Positions 52,081 through 63,613 of a DNA stretch of 64,000 bases are shown here, one piece after another. The notes under the pieces are model-generated. The model was given only the letters and a program-made list of their open reading frames with translations, was not told where the DNA came from and ran no database searches. The position numbers and the translations under genes were made by a program. The DNA lies in NCBI GenBank assembly GCA_964507405.1, contig CAZDPJ010000003.1, forward strand, positions 1 through 64,000, read 5' to 3'. The first letter of the stretch is position 1. Each line of letters starts with the position of its first letter. Source of the DNA: UMGS75 sp964507405. Its GTDB lineage: Bacteria; Bacillota_I; Bacilli_A; ML615J-28; CAG-313.

Positions 52081-53900
52081 TACATCACCCTTTTAAACAT
52101 TTTTTCAAGTTCATATTTAGAAAATTGAATAATGGTAGGTCTTCCATGAGGACAAGTGTAAGGCATTTGACAAGTATCAAGTTTTTCCATTAATGATTTT
52201 ACTTCTTCTATAGTTATTTCCATATTAGCCTTAATTGATTTTTTACAACTTAATTTTTTAGCAAGACTATCTTGCATGATTTGTTTATTAACCATTTTAT
52301 TATTTAATAAATACTCAATAATATCTCTTATATATGATTCTTCTTGACCTTTAGGTATCCAGAAAGGGATGCTTCTAACAAGAATTACATTATTACCAAA
52401 TTGTTCAACTTTAATATGCATTCTTTCTAATTCGTTTGCTTTTTCCATAATTAGATTTATTTGACTAATATTATATTCTAGTTTTAATGGAATTAGTAAC
52501 TCGTATGCTAAATTATTGCCTTCTTGGTATAATTTCTTTTTAATGGTTTCATACATGTATCTTTCCATCCCCGCATGTTGATCTATTAAATATAATGTAT
52601 TATTATTTTCCATTATTAAATATGTTTTATTAAATTGACCAATATAATTAAGACTTTTAAAGAAATCATTTTCTTTTTCTTTTAGTAGGGGCTCTTCATA
52701 TAATTCTTCTTCATTTAGATTATCATTATAAATTTCATTTTTTTCTTCTTTTTTTACCTCTTTATTATACGGTTCAAACATGTCCCAGAGATTATCAAGA
52801 TTATTTTCTACCTTATTTTTAGTTTCATCTTCTGTAAAACGGGTTACAGGATCAAATAGAGTGGTTTTTGGTTCAATAACTTCATCAGCAGTTTGACTTG
52901 TTATTAACTCTTTTTTATTAAGAGATGAATAAATAGTTTTCGAAATTAGTTGTTTTAATCGATATTCATCGGTAAATTTAATCTCAAGTTTAGAGGGATG
53001 AATATTAACATCTAATAAACCATAATCACAAGTTATTTTTAGAATCGTTATCGGATACTTACCAATTGGAAGGATTGTTTGATAAGCATCACATACACTA
53101 TATACTAGTGATTGGTTTTTAATAATTCTTCCATTGGCAATTAAAATGATGCCATTTTTATTTGAACGATTAATTGCATTACTTGTAGTATATCCTTCAA
53201 TATGATATAGATCATTATCACCATTAAATTCGATAATATTTTTTGCAACTTCTTTTCCAAATGTTTCACTTATGATTAATTCAATATTATCTTTGCCATC
53301 GGTTTGTAATAAAGTTTTATTATTATTACTTAATGAAAAAGCAATATTGGGATAGGCAATGGCAAATTTATTAACAATTGATGTAATATTAGCAAGTTCA
53401 GTTGAATCAGAACTTAGATGCTTGAAGCGAGCTGGGGTATTATAGAATAAATCTTCAACCTCAATCTTAGTTCCAGATGTCATCGCACATGGAGTTTCAT
53501 TTATAATTTTTCCATTTTTATAAGTATAACTATAACCATTTAAATCAGTAGTTCCTGAAGATATTTTAAATAGAGAAACACTAGCAATTGAAGGCAGTGC
53601 TTCACCTCTAAAACCAAGGGATGAAATATTAAATAAATCAGTTGATGTTTTAATTTTACTAGTTGCATTTCTTTTTAAGGCAATTGGTATTTCTTCTTTA
53701 TCAATGCCATAACCATTATCAGTTATAGTTATTTTTTTTAAGCCTGAATCTATTAGTTCTATTTTTATTGATGAGGCTTGTGCATCGATACTATTTTCAA
53801 CTAATTCTTTGACGACACTTGCGGGGCGTTCAACTACTTCTCCAGCCGCGATTAAATTTTTTAGTTCTTCAGATAATTCAATAATATGATTTTTAATCAT
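52080..53900 (-). CDS. mutL: DNA mismatch repair protein MutL (endonuclease type)
   Basis: A 606-residue mismatch repair protein. The N-terminal GHKL ATPase has IAAGEVVERPASVVKELVENSIDA, DNGYGI, and GFRGEALPSIASV. The C-terminal domain keeps LIDQHAGMERYMYE, the DQHAxxExxxxE endonuclease motif of nicking MutL proteins, and ends with CPHGRPTIIQFS. Length is usual for Firmicutes. Its start overlaps the mutS stop by 8 bases. Confidence 0.97.
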   Translation of the reverse strand: MIKNHIIELSEELKNLIAAGEVVERPASVVKELVENSIDAQASSIKIELIDSGLKKITITDNGYGIDKEEIPIALKRNATSKIKTSTDLFNISSLGFRGEALPSIASVSLFKISSGTTDLNGYSYTYKNGKIINETPCAMTSGTKIEVEDLFYNTPARFKHLSSDSTELANITSIVNKFAIAYPNIAFSLSNNNKTLLQTDGKDNIELIISETFGKEVAKNIIEFNGDNDLYHIEGYTTSNAINRSNKNGIILIANGRIIKNQSLVYSVCDAYQTILPIGKYPITILKITCDYGLLDVNIHPSKLEIKFTDEYRLKQLISKTIYSSLNKKELITSQTADEVIEPKTTLFDPVTRFTEDETKNKVENNLDNLWDMFEPYNKEVKKEEKNEIYNDNLNEEELYEEPLLKEKENDFFKSLNYIGQFNKTYLIMENNNTLYLIDQHAGMERYMYETIKKKLYQEGNNLAYELLIPLKLEYNISQINLIMEKANELERMHIKVEQFGNNVILVRSIPFWIPKGQEESYIRDIIEYLLNNKMVNKQIMQDSLAKKLSCKKSIKANMEITIEEVKSLMEKLDTCQMPYTCPHGRPTIIQFSKYELEKMFKRVM

Positions 53901-56469
53901 TATTCTTCACCTTTTCTTTTAAATTAGATAAAAATACAAGGGCTTCTAGTGGTTTCATATTATCTACATCGGCATTTAATAATTCATCTTTTAGTTCGAT
54001 AAGTTCTTTACTTGTTTTATCAATAATAATTGGTTTTTGATAATTATTAATAGATAAGGTTTCACTATCATATTTACTATTTTTCTCAAGTTTATCTAAA
54101 ATATCTTTTGCACGAAGGGTAATTTCTAATGGAATTTTAGCAAGACTTGCAACATTAATTCCGTAACTTTGATCGCTTGGTCCTTCAACTACTTTATGTA
54201 AGAAAACAAGGTCAGAAAGATCATTACCAGCTGTTGCTTCAACATGTACATTCTTTAAAAAAGGAAGGCTTTGACTAAGATTAGTTAATTCATGATAGTG
54301 GGTAGAAAATAATGTTTTACAACCTATATTATTATGGAAATATTCAATAATGGCTTGAGCAAGACTCATTCCATCAAAAGTTGCGGTACCACGACCAACT
54401 TCGTCAAAGATGACAAGACTTCTTTCCGTTGCATTTTGAATAGCATCATTTACTTCCAGCATTTCTACCATAAATGTAGATTCTCCACTCATAATATTAT
54501 CACTTGAACCAATTCTTGTAAATATTTGATCAAAGACTGGTAATTTAGCTTGTTTTGCGGGGACAAAAGATCCAATTTGAGCCATTATGGCAATTAAAGC
54601 ATTTTGTCGCATAAAGGTGCTTTTACCACTCATATTAGGACCAGTGATTAAAAGAATTTTGGCATCATTATATAATACTAAATCATTTGGAACAAATTCA
54701 TTGTTATTTACTGCCTCAATTACAGGGTGTCTTCCTTCTTTTACAATCATCTCATCATACATTGAGAATTCAGGTCTTACATAATTATTGCTTTTCGCAA
54801 CATCACTTAGAGAAATTAACATGTCAATTTCTGAAATTTTAGTTGCTAAAATTTGTAATTTAGAAGTATTTTCTTTACATATTTCTCTTAATTCATTAAA
54901 TAGTTTAATTTCTAGTTCTATCGCCATTTCGCCAGATCTTAAAATTAAAGCTTCTCTTTCTTTTAATTCTTGTGTAATAAATCTTTCAGAATTAGATGTT
55001 GTTTGTTTTCTAATATAACCATATTCATCTTTTATTTGATCTAAATATGATCTAGTAACTTCAATATAATATCCAAATACACGATTATATCCAACTTTTA
55101 ATGTCTTAATTCCGGTTTTTTCTCTTTCTCTTAATTCAAGATTTAGTAAGTAATCTTTATTTGAAGATTCCACATTTCTAATATTATCTAATTCATCATT
55201 ATATCCGTTTTTGATTACCCCTCCATCTTTAAGGATAAATCCTGCATTCTCATCAATTGCTTTAAATAAAGTTTTATGTAATTCTTCAAAATCATCAATT
55301 TCAATCCCTCTTTTATTTAAAGAATGTCCTTTCATTTTTGAAAGAATTAATTTTATATTGGGTAGTACTCCTAAGGATATACGAAGTTGTAATAAATCTT
55401 TTGGTGTTAAATTACCATAACTAATTCTACCAACAATTCGTTCTAAGTCATATATTTCTTGTAATTGTTTTTTTAAATCATTTGTGTGTAAATAGTTCTT
55501 TTGTAATTCTTCAATGATGTCTAATCTTTCATTTATTTTCTTTAAATCCACTAGTGGATATAGTAAATTTTTCTTTAAGTATCTAGATCCCATTGCGGTT
55601 TGACAATGATCAAGGACTACAAATAAATTATTTTTAAATCGATTTCCTTTATTTGTTTCAACTATTTCTAGATTTCTAATAGTACTTTCATTTAATCTTA
55701 AATAATCTTTATTTGTATATTCTTCAAATGGTTTTAAATGAACAAGGACTCTCTTTTGGGTTTGAATTACATAATGTAATAATCTTTTAGCATTTTTACT
55801 TAAATCACTATTTAAATTACATAGTAGTGGGAGTAAATATTCATCTATATCTAAATCATCACTTAATGATGGTAAGATACCATAGTTTTTAGATAAGGTT
55901 TGAATTACTACTTTATTAAAATTAGTTGGAACAACTATTTCTTTAATTGATAACTTCAATAATTCACCATAAACTAGATCAATTGAATTAAGGACTGTAA
56001 TTTTAGCCTCACCAGTTGATAATTCAATATAACTAAAAATAAAGTTATTATCTATTTTATCTAAACAACCTAAATAACTATTATTTTTTTCATCTAGATA
56101 TTCAGTATCGACATTGGTACCTGGTGTAACAATTTTTACGATATCACGTTTAACTAGTTTTTGTCCTTTAGGTTCTTCTAATTGTTCAACTATAGCTACT
56201 TTATAACCTTTCATTGATAGTTTTTCAATATATCCGTTAACCGCATGATGAGGTACACCACACATTGGTACGCGGTCATTATTAGTTCCCGCATCTCGTC
56301 CTGTTAATACAATTTCTAATTCTCTACTTGCGACAAGAGCATCATTAAAGAACATTTCATAAAAGTCACCAAGTCTAAAGAAAACTAAAGTATCCGGATA
56401 TTGTTCTTTAATTTCTAGATATTGTCTCATCATTGGTGTGTATAAATTTTTGTCTATATTTTCGTACAT
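53893..56469 (-). CDS. mutS: DNA mismatch repair protein MutS
   Basis: An 858-residue MutS1 mismatch sensor. MMRQYLEIKEQYPDTLVFFRLGDFYEMF holds the FYE mismatch-reading Phe. The C-terminal ATPase has LLITGPNMSGKSTFMRQ (Walker A), FDEVGRGTATFDG (Walker B) and STHYHELTNL. Length and domain order are normal. GGTGG lies before the ATG. First gene of mutS-mutL-miaA. Confidence 0.97.
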   Translation of the reverse strand: MYENIDKNLYTPMMRQYLEIKEQYPDTLVFFRLGDFYEMFFNDALVASRELEIVLTGRDAGTNNDRVPMCGVPHHAVNGYIEKLSMKGYKVAIVEQLEEPKGQKLVKRDIVKIVTPGTNVDTEYLDEKNNSYLGCLDKIDNNFIFSYIELSTGEAKITVLNSIDLVYGELLKLSIKEIVVPTNFNKVVIQTLSKNYGILPSLSDDLDIDEYLLPLLCNLNSDLSKNAKRLLHYVIQTQKRVLVHLKPFEEYTNKDYLRLNESTIRNLEIVETNKGNRFKNNLFVVLDHCQTAMGSRYLKKNLLYPLVDLKKINERLDIIEELQKNYLHTNDLKKQLQEIYDLERIVGRISYGNLTPKDLLQLRISLGVLPNIKLILSKMKGHSLNKRGIEIDDFEELHKTLFKAIDENAGFILKDGGVIKNGYNDELDNIRNVESSNKDYLLNLELREREKTGIKTLKVGYNRVFGYYIEVTRSYLDQIKDEYGYIRKQTTSNSERFITQELKEREALILRSGEMAIELEIKLFNELREICKENTSKLQILATKISEIDMLISLSDVAKSNNYVRPEFSMYDEMIVKEGRHPVIEAVNNNEFVPNDLVLYNDAKILLITGPNMSGKSTFMRQNALIAIMAQIGSFVPAKQAKLPVFDQIFTRIGSSDNIMSGESTFMVEMLEVNDAIQNATERSLVIFDEVGRGTATFDGMSLAQAIIEYFHNNIGCKTLFSTHYHELTNLSQSLPFLKNVHVEATAGNDLSDLVFLHKVVEGPSDQSYGINVASLAKIPLEITLRAKDILDKLEKNSKYDSETLSINNYQKPIIIDKTSKELIELKDELLNADVDNMKPLEALVFLSNLKEKVKNND

Positions 56470-56530
56470 AATAATCCACCTTTACAAAAATAGTTAAAGA
56501 TATTTTATCACATTTTGTAAAAAAACGTAC

Positions 56531-56581
56531 AAAAAAAGCGTTTGAGATGAAAAATTATTCATTTTTTCAAACTCAAACGCT
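56531..56581 (-). terminator. Terminator after the ECF S-component gene, built from a repeat
   Basis: On - : AGCGTTTGAG pairs with CTCAAACGCT in a 10-bp perfect stem with a long AT-rich loop, followed by seven T. The left arm is the core of the dispersed repeat. Confidence 0.75.
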
Positions 56582-56597
56582 CTCAGAACGGTTTTAT
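56544..56597 (-). repeat. Dispersed repeat at the end of the ECF S-component gene
   Basis: On - : ATAAAACCGTTCTGAG, AGCGTTTGAGTTTG, AAAAAATGAATAATTTTTC. Starts at the stop codon of the gene and forms half of its terminator. Confidence 0.75.
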
Positions 56598-57292
56598 TTT
56601 TTAATGTTAGATAAAGTATAACTTGCGGGACTACCGATTAATCCACCAACAATAGCTTCAAAAATGCCATTGGTACCAACAATACCTAAAATTACAGTCA
56701 ATAATACTTGATAATCCATCCCCGCAATCAAGGCATATTGTTTACCCCATAAAAAGTAAGTTCCAAGTAATACTAAAAAAGTATTAGTTAAACTACCTAG
56801 TATTCCACCGATAAAATATATAAAAGCATCTTTTCTTTTTAAACTATTCTTTGTAATTTCCGTAAAATATGTACCAAATAAAATAATTGTTAATTTATTT
56901 TCTTTAATTTTCTTTAAGGAATTAGATACTAATCCAGAAACAACACCTGTTAAAATTCTTGGAACAAAACAAATAACTAAGGGCCAGTAACTACGATATT
57001 CATTTGTATATGCATTCCAAGGAGTAAATAAGATTGCTGAAGCATTGGCAGAATCAATAAATGTCCACCAAATAAAACTAAATAAGCCAGCAAATAACCC
57101 AAGAATTGCGCCTGACTTAATGCCATAAGTCATACCAGCAATAATAACAGGAACCATTGCTAATGTTGCAACGACCGGACCAATTTGAATTGAACCAAGG
57201 AAAGGCACAAAACATACAATTGCTTCTAAAGCAATTAACATAGCTAGTCTTGTTAAGTTTTTGATTTGCATTGATCTTGTATTTTTTCTCAT
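56594..57292 (-). CDS. ECF transporter S component
   Basis: A 232-residue membrane protein with about six helices, the substrate-binding subunit of an energy-coupling-factor importer. RLAMLIALEAIVCFVPFLGSIQIGPVVATLAMVPVIIAGMTYG and FVPRILTGVVSGLV fit the family, and the N-terminal ALxxA-like helix would contact EcfT. No ecfA or ecfT is nearby, so it probably shares a common module (group II). The vitamin carried is unknown. ATG 57292, after GGTGG, is preferred. It begins 8 bases after the obg stop. Confidence 0.85.
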   Translation of the reverse strand: MRKNTRSMQIKNLTRLAMLIALEAIVCFVPFLGSIQIGPVVATLAMVPVIIAGMTYGIKSGAILGLFAGLFSFIWWTFIDSANASAILFTPWNAYTNEYRSYWPLVICFVPRILTGVVSGLVSNSLKKIKENKLTIILFGTYFTEITKNSLKRKDAFIYFIGGILGSLTNTFLVLLGTYFLWGKQYALIAGMDYQVLLTVILGIVGTNGIFEAIVGGLIGSPASYTLSNIKK

Positions 57293-57299
57293 ATTCCAC

Positions 57300-58574
57300 C
57301 TATTCAAGCATTTCAAATTCATAACCTAAAATACAAACAGTATCACCATGTTTAACTCCTTGTTTTTTAAGTTCTGTTTCAACACCCATTTTACGAAGTT
57401 TTTGTGCAAAAATTCTTACATTACTTTCATTATTGAAGTCAGTACGATCAAATAATTTTTTAATGGCTGGACCTTCAACATTGAAAACTCCAGAATCATC
57501 TTTTCTAATTGTAAATTCTTCACTTGGAGGAGTAAATTTATATTCAACTACTCCTTCTGAAATTTCTTCTAATTTTTCATTTTTCTTTACTTCATCTAAT
57601 ACATCAGCTATTTTATAAAGTACTTCGTCAAGATTTTGTTTGGTTATTGCGGAAATTGGAATAATATCTTTGTTAATTTCTTTTTCAAACTTCTTAAGAT
57701 TTTCTTCACTTCCCGTTAAATCCATTTTATTAGCAACAATAATTTCAGAACGCTTTAATAATTTATGGTCATATTCACCTAATTCTTTTCGTATAGCTAA
57801 ATAATCTTCAACTGGATTTCTTCCTTCAATTCCACTCATGTCAACGATATGAACAATTACTCTTGTTCTTTCAATATGTTTTAAAAATTGAATTCCAAGT
57901 CCAGCTCCTAAATGAGCTCCTTCAATTAGTCCTGGTAAATCAGCCATAATAAAGCTTCTACCATCTTTTACTCCAACAACTCCTAAATGAGGATTTAATG
58001 TTGTAAAATGATAATCAGCAATTTTTGGTGTTGCTTTAGAGACCATAGTAATTAGTGTACTTTTTCCGACACTTGGAAATCCAACAAGCCCTACATCAGC
58101 AAGAACTTTTAAATCTAATTGTAAGGTTAGTTCTTCTCCAGGCTCACCTTTTTCACAAATTTGAGGTGCAGTGTTTCTAGAATTAGCAAATGCGGCATTA
58201 CCTTTTCCACCGCGTCCACCATGGGCAACGATTACTTCTTGACCATGTTTTGTTATATCACCGATAATTGTACCAGTTTCAGCATTTATAATTGTAGTTC
58301 CAATTGGTACTTTAGCATATGCATTTTCACCATCATGGCCAAACATATCTTTTTTCATACCTTTTTCACCACTAGTAGCTTTAATTTTTCTAGTGAATCT
58401 AAAGTCTAAAAGGGTAGTAAGTCCTTCTTCACCAACAAAGATAACATCGCCTCCACGGCCACCTTTACCACCAGATGGGCCACCCATATTAGCATATTTC
58501 TCATGTCTAAATGCAACAACACCATCTCCACCATTTCCAGCTTTTACTAGTACTTTTACACTATCAACAAACAT
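57300..58574 (-). CDS. obg: Obg GTPase (ribosome assembly)
   Basis: A 424-residue GTPase. The glycine-rich Obg fold has VKAGNGGDGVVAFRHEKYANMGGPSGG. The G domain has GFPSVGKSTLI, DLPGLIEGAHLGAGLG, NKMDL. The C-terminal OCT domain of Firmicutes is present (VRIFAQKLRKMGVETELKKQGVKHGDTV). It acts in late 50S maturation, the stress response and sporulation onset. SD AAAGGAG lies upstream. Confidence 0.97.
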   Translation of the reverse strand: MFVDSVKVLVKAGNGGDGVVAFRHEKYANMGGPSGGKGGRGGDVIFVGEEGLTTLLDFRFTRKIKATSGEKGMKKDMFGHDGENAYAKVPIGTTIINAETGTIIGDITKHGQEVIVAHGGRGGKGNAAFANSRNTAPQICEKGEPGEELTLQLDLKVLADVGLVGFPSVGKSTLITMVSKATPKIADYHFTTLNPHLGVVGVKDGRSFIMADLPGLIEGAHLGAGLGIQFLKHIERTRVIVHIVDMSGIEGRNPVEDYLAIRKELGEYDHKLLKRSEIIVANKMDLTGSEENLKKFEKEINKDIIPISAITKQNLDEVLYKIADVLDEVKKNEKLEEISEGVVEYKFTPPSEEFTIRKDDSGVFNVEGPAIKKLFDRTDFNNESNVRIFAQKLRKMGVETELKKQGVKHGDTVCILGYEFEMLE

Positions 58575-58588
58575 TGAAAACTCCTTTC

Positions 58589-58625
58589 TATAAAAAATAT
58601 AAGCACTCGCTAATGCAAGTGCTTT
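58589..58625 (-). terminator. Terminator between rpmA and obg
   Basis: On - : AAGCACT and AGTGCTT form a 7-bp stem, followed by ATATTTTTT. Probably partial, allowing some read-through into obg. Confidence 0.65.
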
Positions 58626-58636
58626 ATTTGTGGCAA

Positions 58637-58918
58637 TTATTCTACTGGGTAAACAGAAACTTGCTTCTTAGTCATACCCTTATGTTCGTATTTAACGATT
58701 CCGTCAATCATGCAGAATAATGTGTCATCCTTACCAATACCAACGTTATTTCCAGGATGAACTTTTGTTCCTCTTTGACGATAAATAATCGAACCGGCAG
58801 TAGCGAATTGACCATCAGATAACTTTGCACCTAAACGTTTAGAGCGAGAGTCACGACCATTCTTAGTTGAACTAACACCTTTTTTAGATGCGAAGAATTG
58901 CAAATTAAATCTTATCAT
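58637..58918 (-). CDS. rpmA: 50S ribosomal protein bL27 with cleavable N-terminus
   Basis: A 93-residue protein of the large subunit whose N-terminus reaches the peptidyl transferase centre. IRFNLQFFASKKGVSSTKNGRDS carries the Firmicutes extension ending FNLQFF, cut before ASKKG by the Prp protease encoded next door. GGAGG precedes the ATG. Confidence 0.98.
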   Translation of the reverse strand: MIRFNLQFFASKKGVSSTKNGRDSRSKRLGAKLSDGQFATAGSIIYRQRGTKVHPGNNVGIGKDDTLFCMIDGIVKYEHKGMTKKQVSVYPVE

Positions 58919-58922
58919 GATG

Positions 58923-59261
58923 CTACCTCCTATTTTCTTTTTTAATTTTTAAATGATTTGGGTAATTATCTGAAATCTCAAGTAATGATTCATATAAATT
59001 ATCAACAACAATTTCAACAAAGTCTCTTGTATTATTGTCTATTTCCTCGATTATTTCAAAATGCATATACCCTTTTTCTTGATTTTCATTAAATAAAACT
59101 TTTTTATTAAGAAGTTTTATTAATAAATTTAAAGAAGTAATTACCGTTGCTGAAATACCAGCACAAACAATATCAAGACCTTCTTCAGCATAATCAGCAT
59201 GGCCAATTATTTCAAAGGTATTGAACAAATTGTTTTCATAAACAAATTTAGCTTTCGTCAT
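58923..59261 (-). CDS. prp: Ribosomal-processing cysteine protease Prp
   Basis: A 112-residue protease (YsxB/DUF464) that removes the N-terminal extension of bL27. The catalytic His is in IIGHADYAEEG and the Cys in DIVCAGISA. The gene sits between rplU and rpmA as in all Firmicutes with long bL27. ATG 59261, next to the rplU stop, is preferred over an upstream TTG. Confidence 0.93.
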   Translation of the reverse strand: MTKAKFVYENNLFNTFEIIGHADYAEEGLDIVCAGISATVITSLNLLIKLLNKKVLFNENQEKGYMHFEIIEEIDNNTRDFVEIVVDNLYESLLEISDNYPNHLKIKKENRR

Positions 59262-59262
59262 A

Positions 59263-59562
59263 TTATGCTTCAATTGATTTAATTAAAACTTTTGTGTAAG
59301 CTTGACGATGGCCTTGTTTTTTACGATAATTTTTCTTTGCTTTCATCTTAAAAACAATAATTTTTTTGCTTTTTCCTTGTTTTTCAATTGTGCCAGTAAC
59401 TTTAGCACCTTCAACAAGTGGAGTACCTACTTTGTCGCCTACTAAAAGAACTTGATCAAAAACAACTTCTTGTCCAGCTTCGCCTTCTAGTTTTTCAACG
59501 AAAATAGTTTCACCTTCAGCAGCACGATATTGTTTACCGCCAGTGATAAAAATTGCGTACAT
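59263..59562 (-). CDS. rplU: 50S ribosomal protein bL21
   Basis: A 99-residue protein of the large subunit. YAIFITGGKQYRAAEGETIFVEKLEGEAG and KMKAKKNYRKKQGHRQAYTKVLIKSI are the bL21 signature. A strong GGAGG lies upstream in the L21 leader. First gene of rplU-prp-rpmA(-obg). Confidence 0.98.
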   Translation of the reverse strand: MYAIFITGGKQYRAAEGETIFVEKLEGEAGQEVVFDQVLLVGDKVGTPLVEGAKVTGTIEKQGKSKKIIVFKMKAKKNYRKKQGHRQAYTKVLIKSIEA

Positions 59563-59565
59563 CTT

Positions 59566-59662
59566 TTTTACCTCCTATATAAAATATTAAGACACGCCAT
59601 AGTGGTGACAAATAATTGTACTTTAATCTTAAACCAGTTTTGTGCGGTTGCAGACTCGCAAC
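59566..59662 (-). ncRNA. Ribosomal protein L21 leader RNA
   Basis: The transcribed leader begins with TGCGTTGCGAGTCTGCAACCG, in which TTGCGAG/CTGCAA-type sequences pair, followed by CGCAC and a second hairpin region (CACCACTATGGCGTG) before the SD. This fits the Firmicutes L21 leader, an autoregulatory element bound by bL21. Confidence 0.7.
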
Positions 59663-59668
59663 GCATAT

Positions 59669-59697
59669 ATTATACTCTATTTTGCTATTTTTTGCAA
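59669..59697 (-). promoter_or_regulatory. Promoter of the rplU operon
   Basis: On - : TTGCAA, 17 bases, TATAAT. Transcription would begin about where the L21 leader starts. Confidence 0.8.
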
Positions 59698-59743
59698 GAA
59701 ATATAATAATTTTTTCAGTGCATTAATTTTAAAAGAAAAATTA

Positions 59744-59799
59744 ATAACCGTTCTAGAATCGTTTGAAATAAAAAAGTTTAGTAATTATTAATTTCAAAT
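59744..59799 (+). repeat. Dispersed repeat between ppdK and rplU
   Basis: ATAACCGTTCTAGAATCG, TTTGAAATAAAAAAG, TTTAGTAATTATTAATTTC. A good copy, but on + , unlike the other right-arm copies. Confidence 0.65.
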
Positions 59800-59811
59800 T
59801 TTAAAATTTAT

Positions 59812-59842
59812 CAAAAAGAGCCCTCTTTATAGAGGACTCAGG
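59812..59842 (-). terminator. Terminator after ppdK
   Basis: On - : GAGTCCTCT pairs with AGAGGGCTC (one mismatch), followed by five T. Confidence 0.85.
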
Positions 59843-59847
59843 ATTAT

Positions 59848-62469
<2,622 letters not shown>

Positions 62470-62565
62470 CTATAAATCTCCTTTTCTAATATTTTTGTTT
62501 CACAACAATTGATTATATCATAAACATGAAAATAAAGCAAATAAATAAAATTAATTTTTTTAATA

Positions 62566-62603
62566 AAAAAAGATAATGAATTATCTAAATTCATTATTCA
62601 CTA
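62566..62603 (-). terminator. Terminator after the leucine-rich-repeat gene
   Basis: On - : GAATAATGAAT and ATTCATTATC form a long stem, followed by seven T. It overlaps the stop codon. Confidence 0.8.
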
Positions 62604-63596
62604 TCTTTCTTTTATTATATTATTCATTTCAATTTCCGTTTTTATACCTAATTTATGATAATTTGCTTTTACTTCATCAATAATTAAAGCATCACAATAT
62701 ATTTTAAAATTAGAATTTAAATAAGTAATTAAACAAATATTATTACCAGAATTAACAATATCAAATGTTTTAGGTAAACTTATACTGGTTAACATTTCAC
62801 ACTTAGCAAAACAATTATTACCAAGTTTCATTACTCCAAGTGGTAAGTCAACAATAGTAAGTTTATTACAATCATAAAAAGCTTCGTTTCCAATTTCTTT
62901 TAAATTAGATGATGAACTAAATTTAATTTCATTTAAATTAGAACAATTTTTAAAAGATAGATTACCTATTTTTTCAATATTATTATTTAATTCTAATTTT
63001 TCGATTGTTGAATTATTAATAAAAGCTTTATTATAGATAACTTTAACACTATCAATTAATTTGACAGTTTTATTTTCAGGTAAACTTAGACTATTTGGAA
63101 ATTTTAATAAGACATCTTTATTCTTATTATATAAAATACCATTTAAACTTGCATAAGTTTCATTATTGCTATCAACGATAATTCTAGTTAAACTTAGGGC
63201 TCCTTCAAATATATCCGTACCAAGGCTTGTATCATTTTTCATACTACCAATATAATTGATGTACTTTCCTATTTTAATCTCTTTTACTTTACGATAGTCA
63301 ACAAATTGCTTATCAACACTTAGTAATTTAGTTACTTTGATATTATCGATTGTATCTGGGATTGTAATTGATGTTTCATTTTGACCTAATGTAGTGAGAC
63401 CTAAAACATAATATGATACTTCATTTTCTTCTTTCACTAATTCTAAATTATAATAATTAGAATATTCTAAATATTCTTTATTAAGTAATTTATCTTTAGT
63501 ATCTTCTTTATTGTTATGTATAATTACAACAGTTAATAATACTCCAAAAATTACGATTAAAGTTGATATTATTATTAGAAAATTTCTTTTATTCAT
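62601..63596 (-). CDS. Membrane-anchored leucine-rich repeat (BspA-like, LRR_5) protein
   Basis: A 331-residue protein with an N-terminal transmembrane helix (FLIIISTLIVIFGVLLTVVII) and an extracytoplasmic LRR_5 region. Repeats of the form LxxIGxxxFxxCxxLxxIxLP are visible: IGNLSFKNCSNLNEIKF, IGNEAFYDCNKLTIVDLP, LGNNCFAKCEMLTSISLP. Related proteins are surface proteins in gut bacteria. ATG 63596 begins MNKRNFL; the longer start adds four residues. Confidence 0.82.
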   Translation of the reverse strand: MNKRNFLIIISTLIVIFGVLLTVVIIHNNKEDTKDKLLNKEYLEYSNYYNLELVKEENEVSYYVLGLTTLGQNETSITIPDTIDNIKVTKLLSVDKQFVDYRKVKEIKIGKYINYIGSMKNDTSLGTDIFEGALSLTRIIVDSNNETYASLNGILYNKNKDVLLKFPNSLSLPENKTVKLIDSVKVIYNKAFINNSTIEKLELNNNIEKIGNLSFKNCSNLNEIKFSSSSNLKEIGNEAFYDCNKLTIVDLPLGVMKLGNNCFAKCEMLTSISLPKTFDIVNSGNNICLITYLNSNFKIYCDALIIDEVKANYHKLGIKTEIEMNNIIKER

Positions 63597-63613
63597 TTTT
63601 ATCACCATAGATA

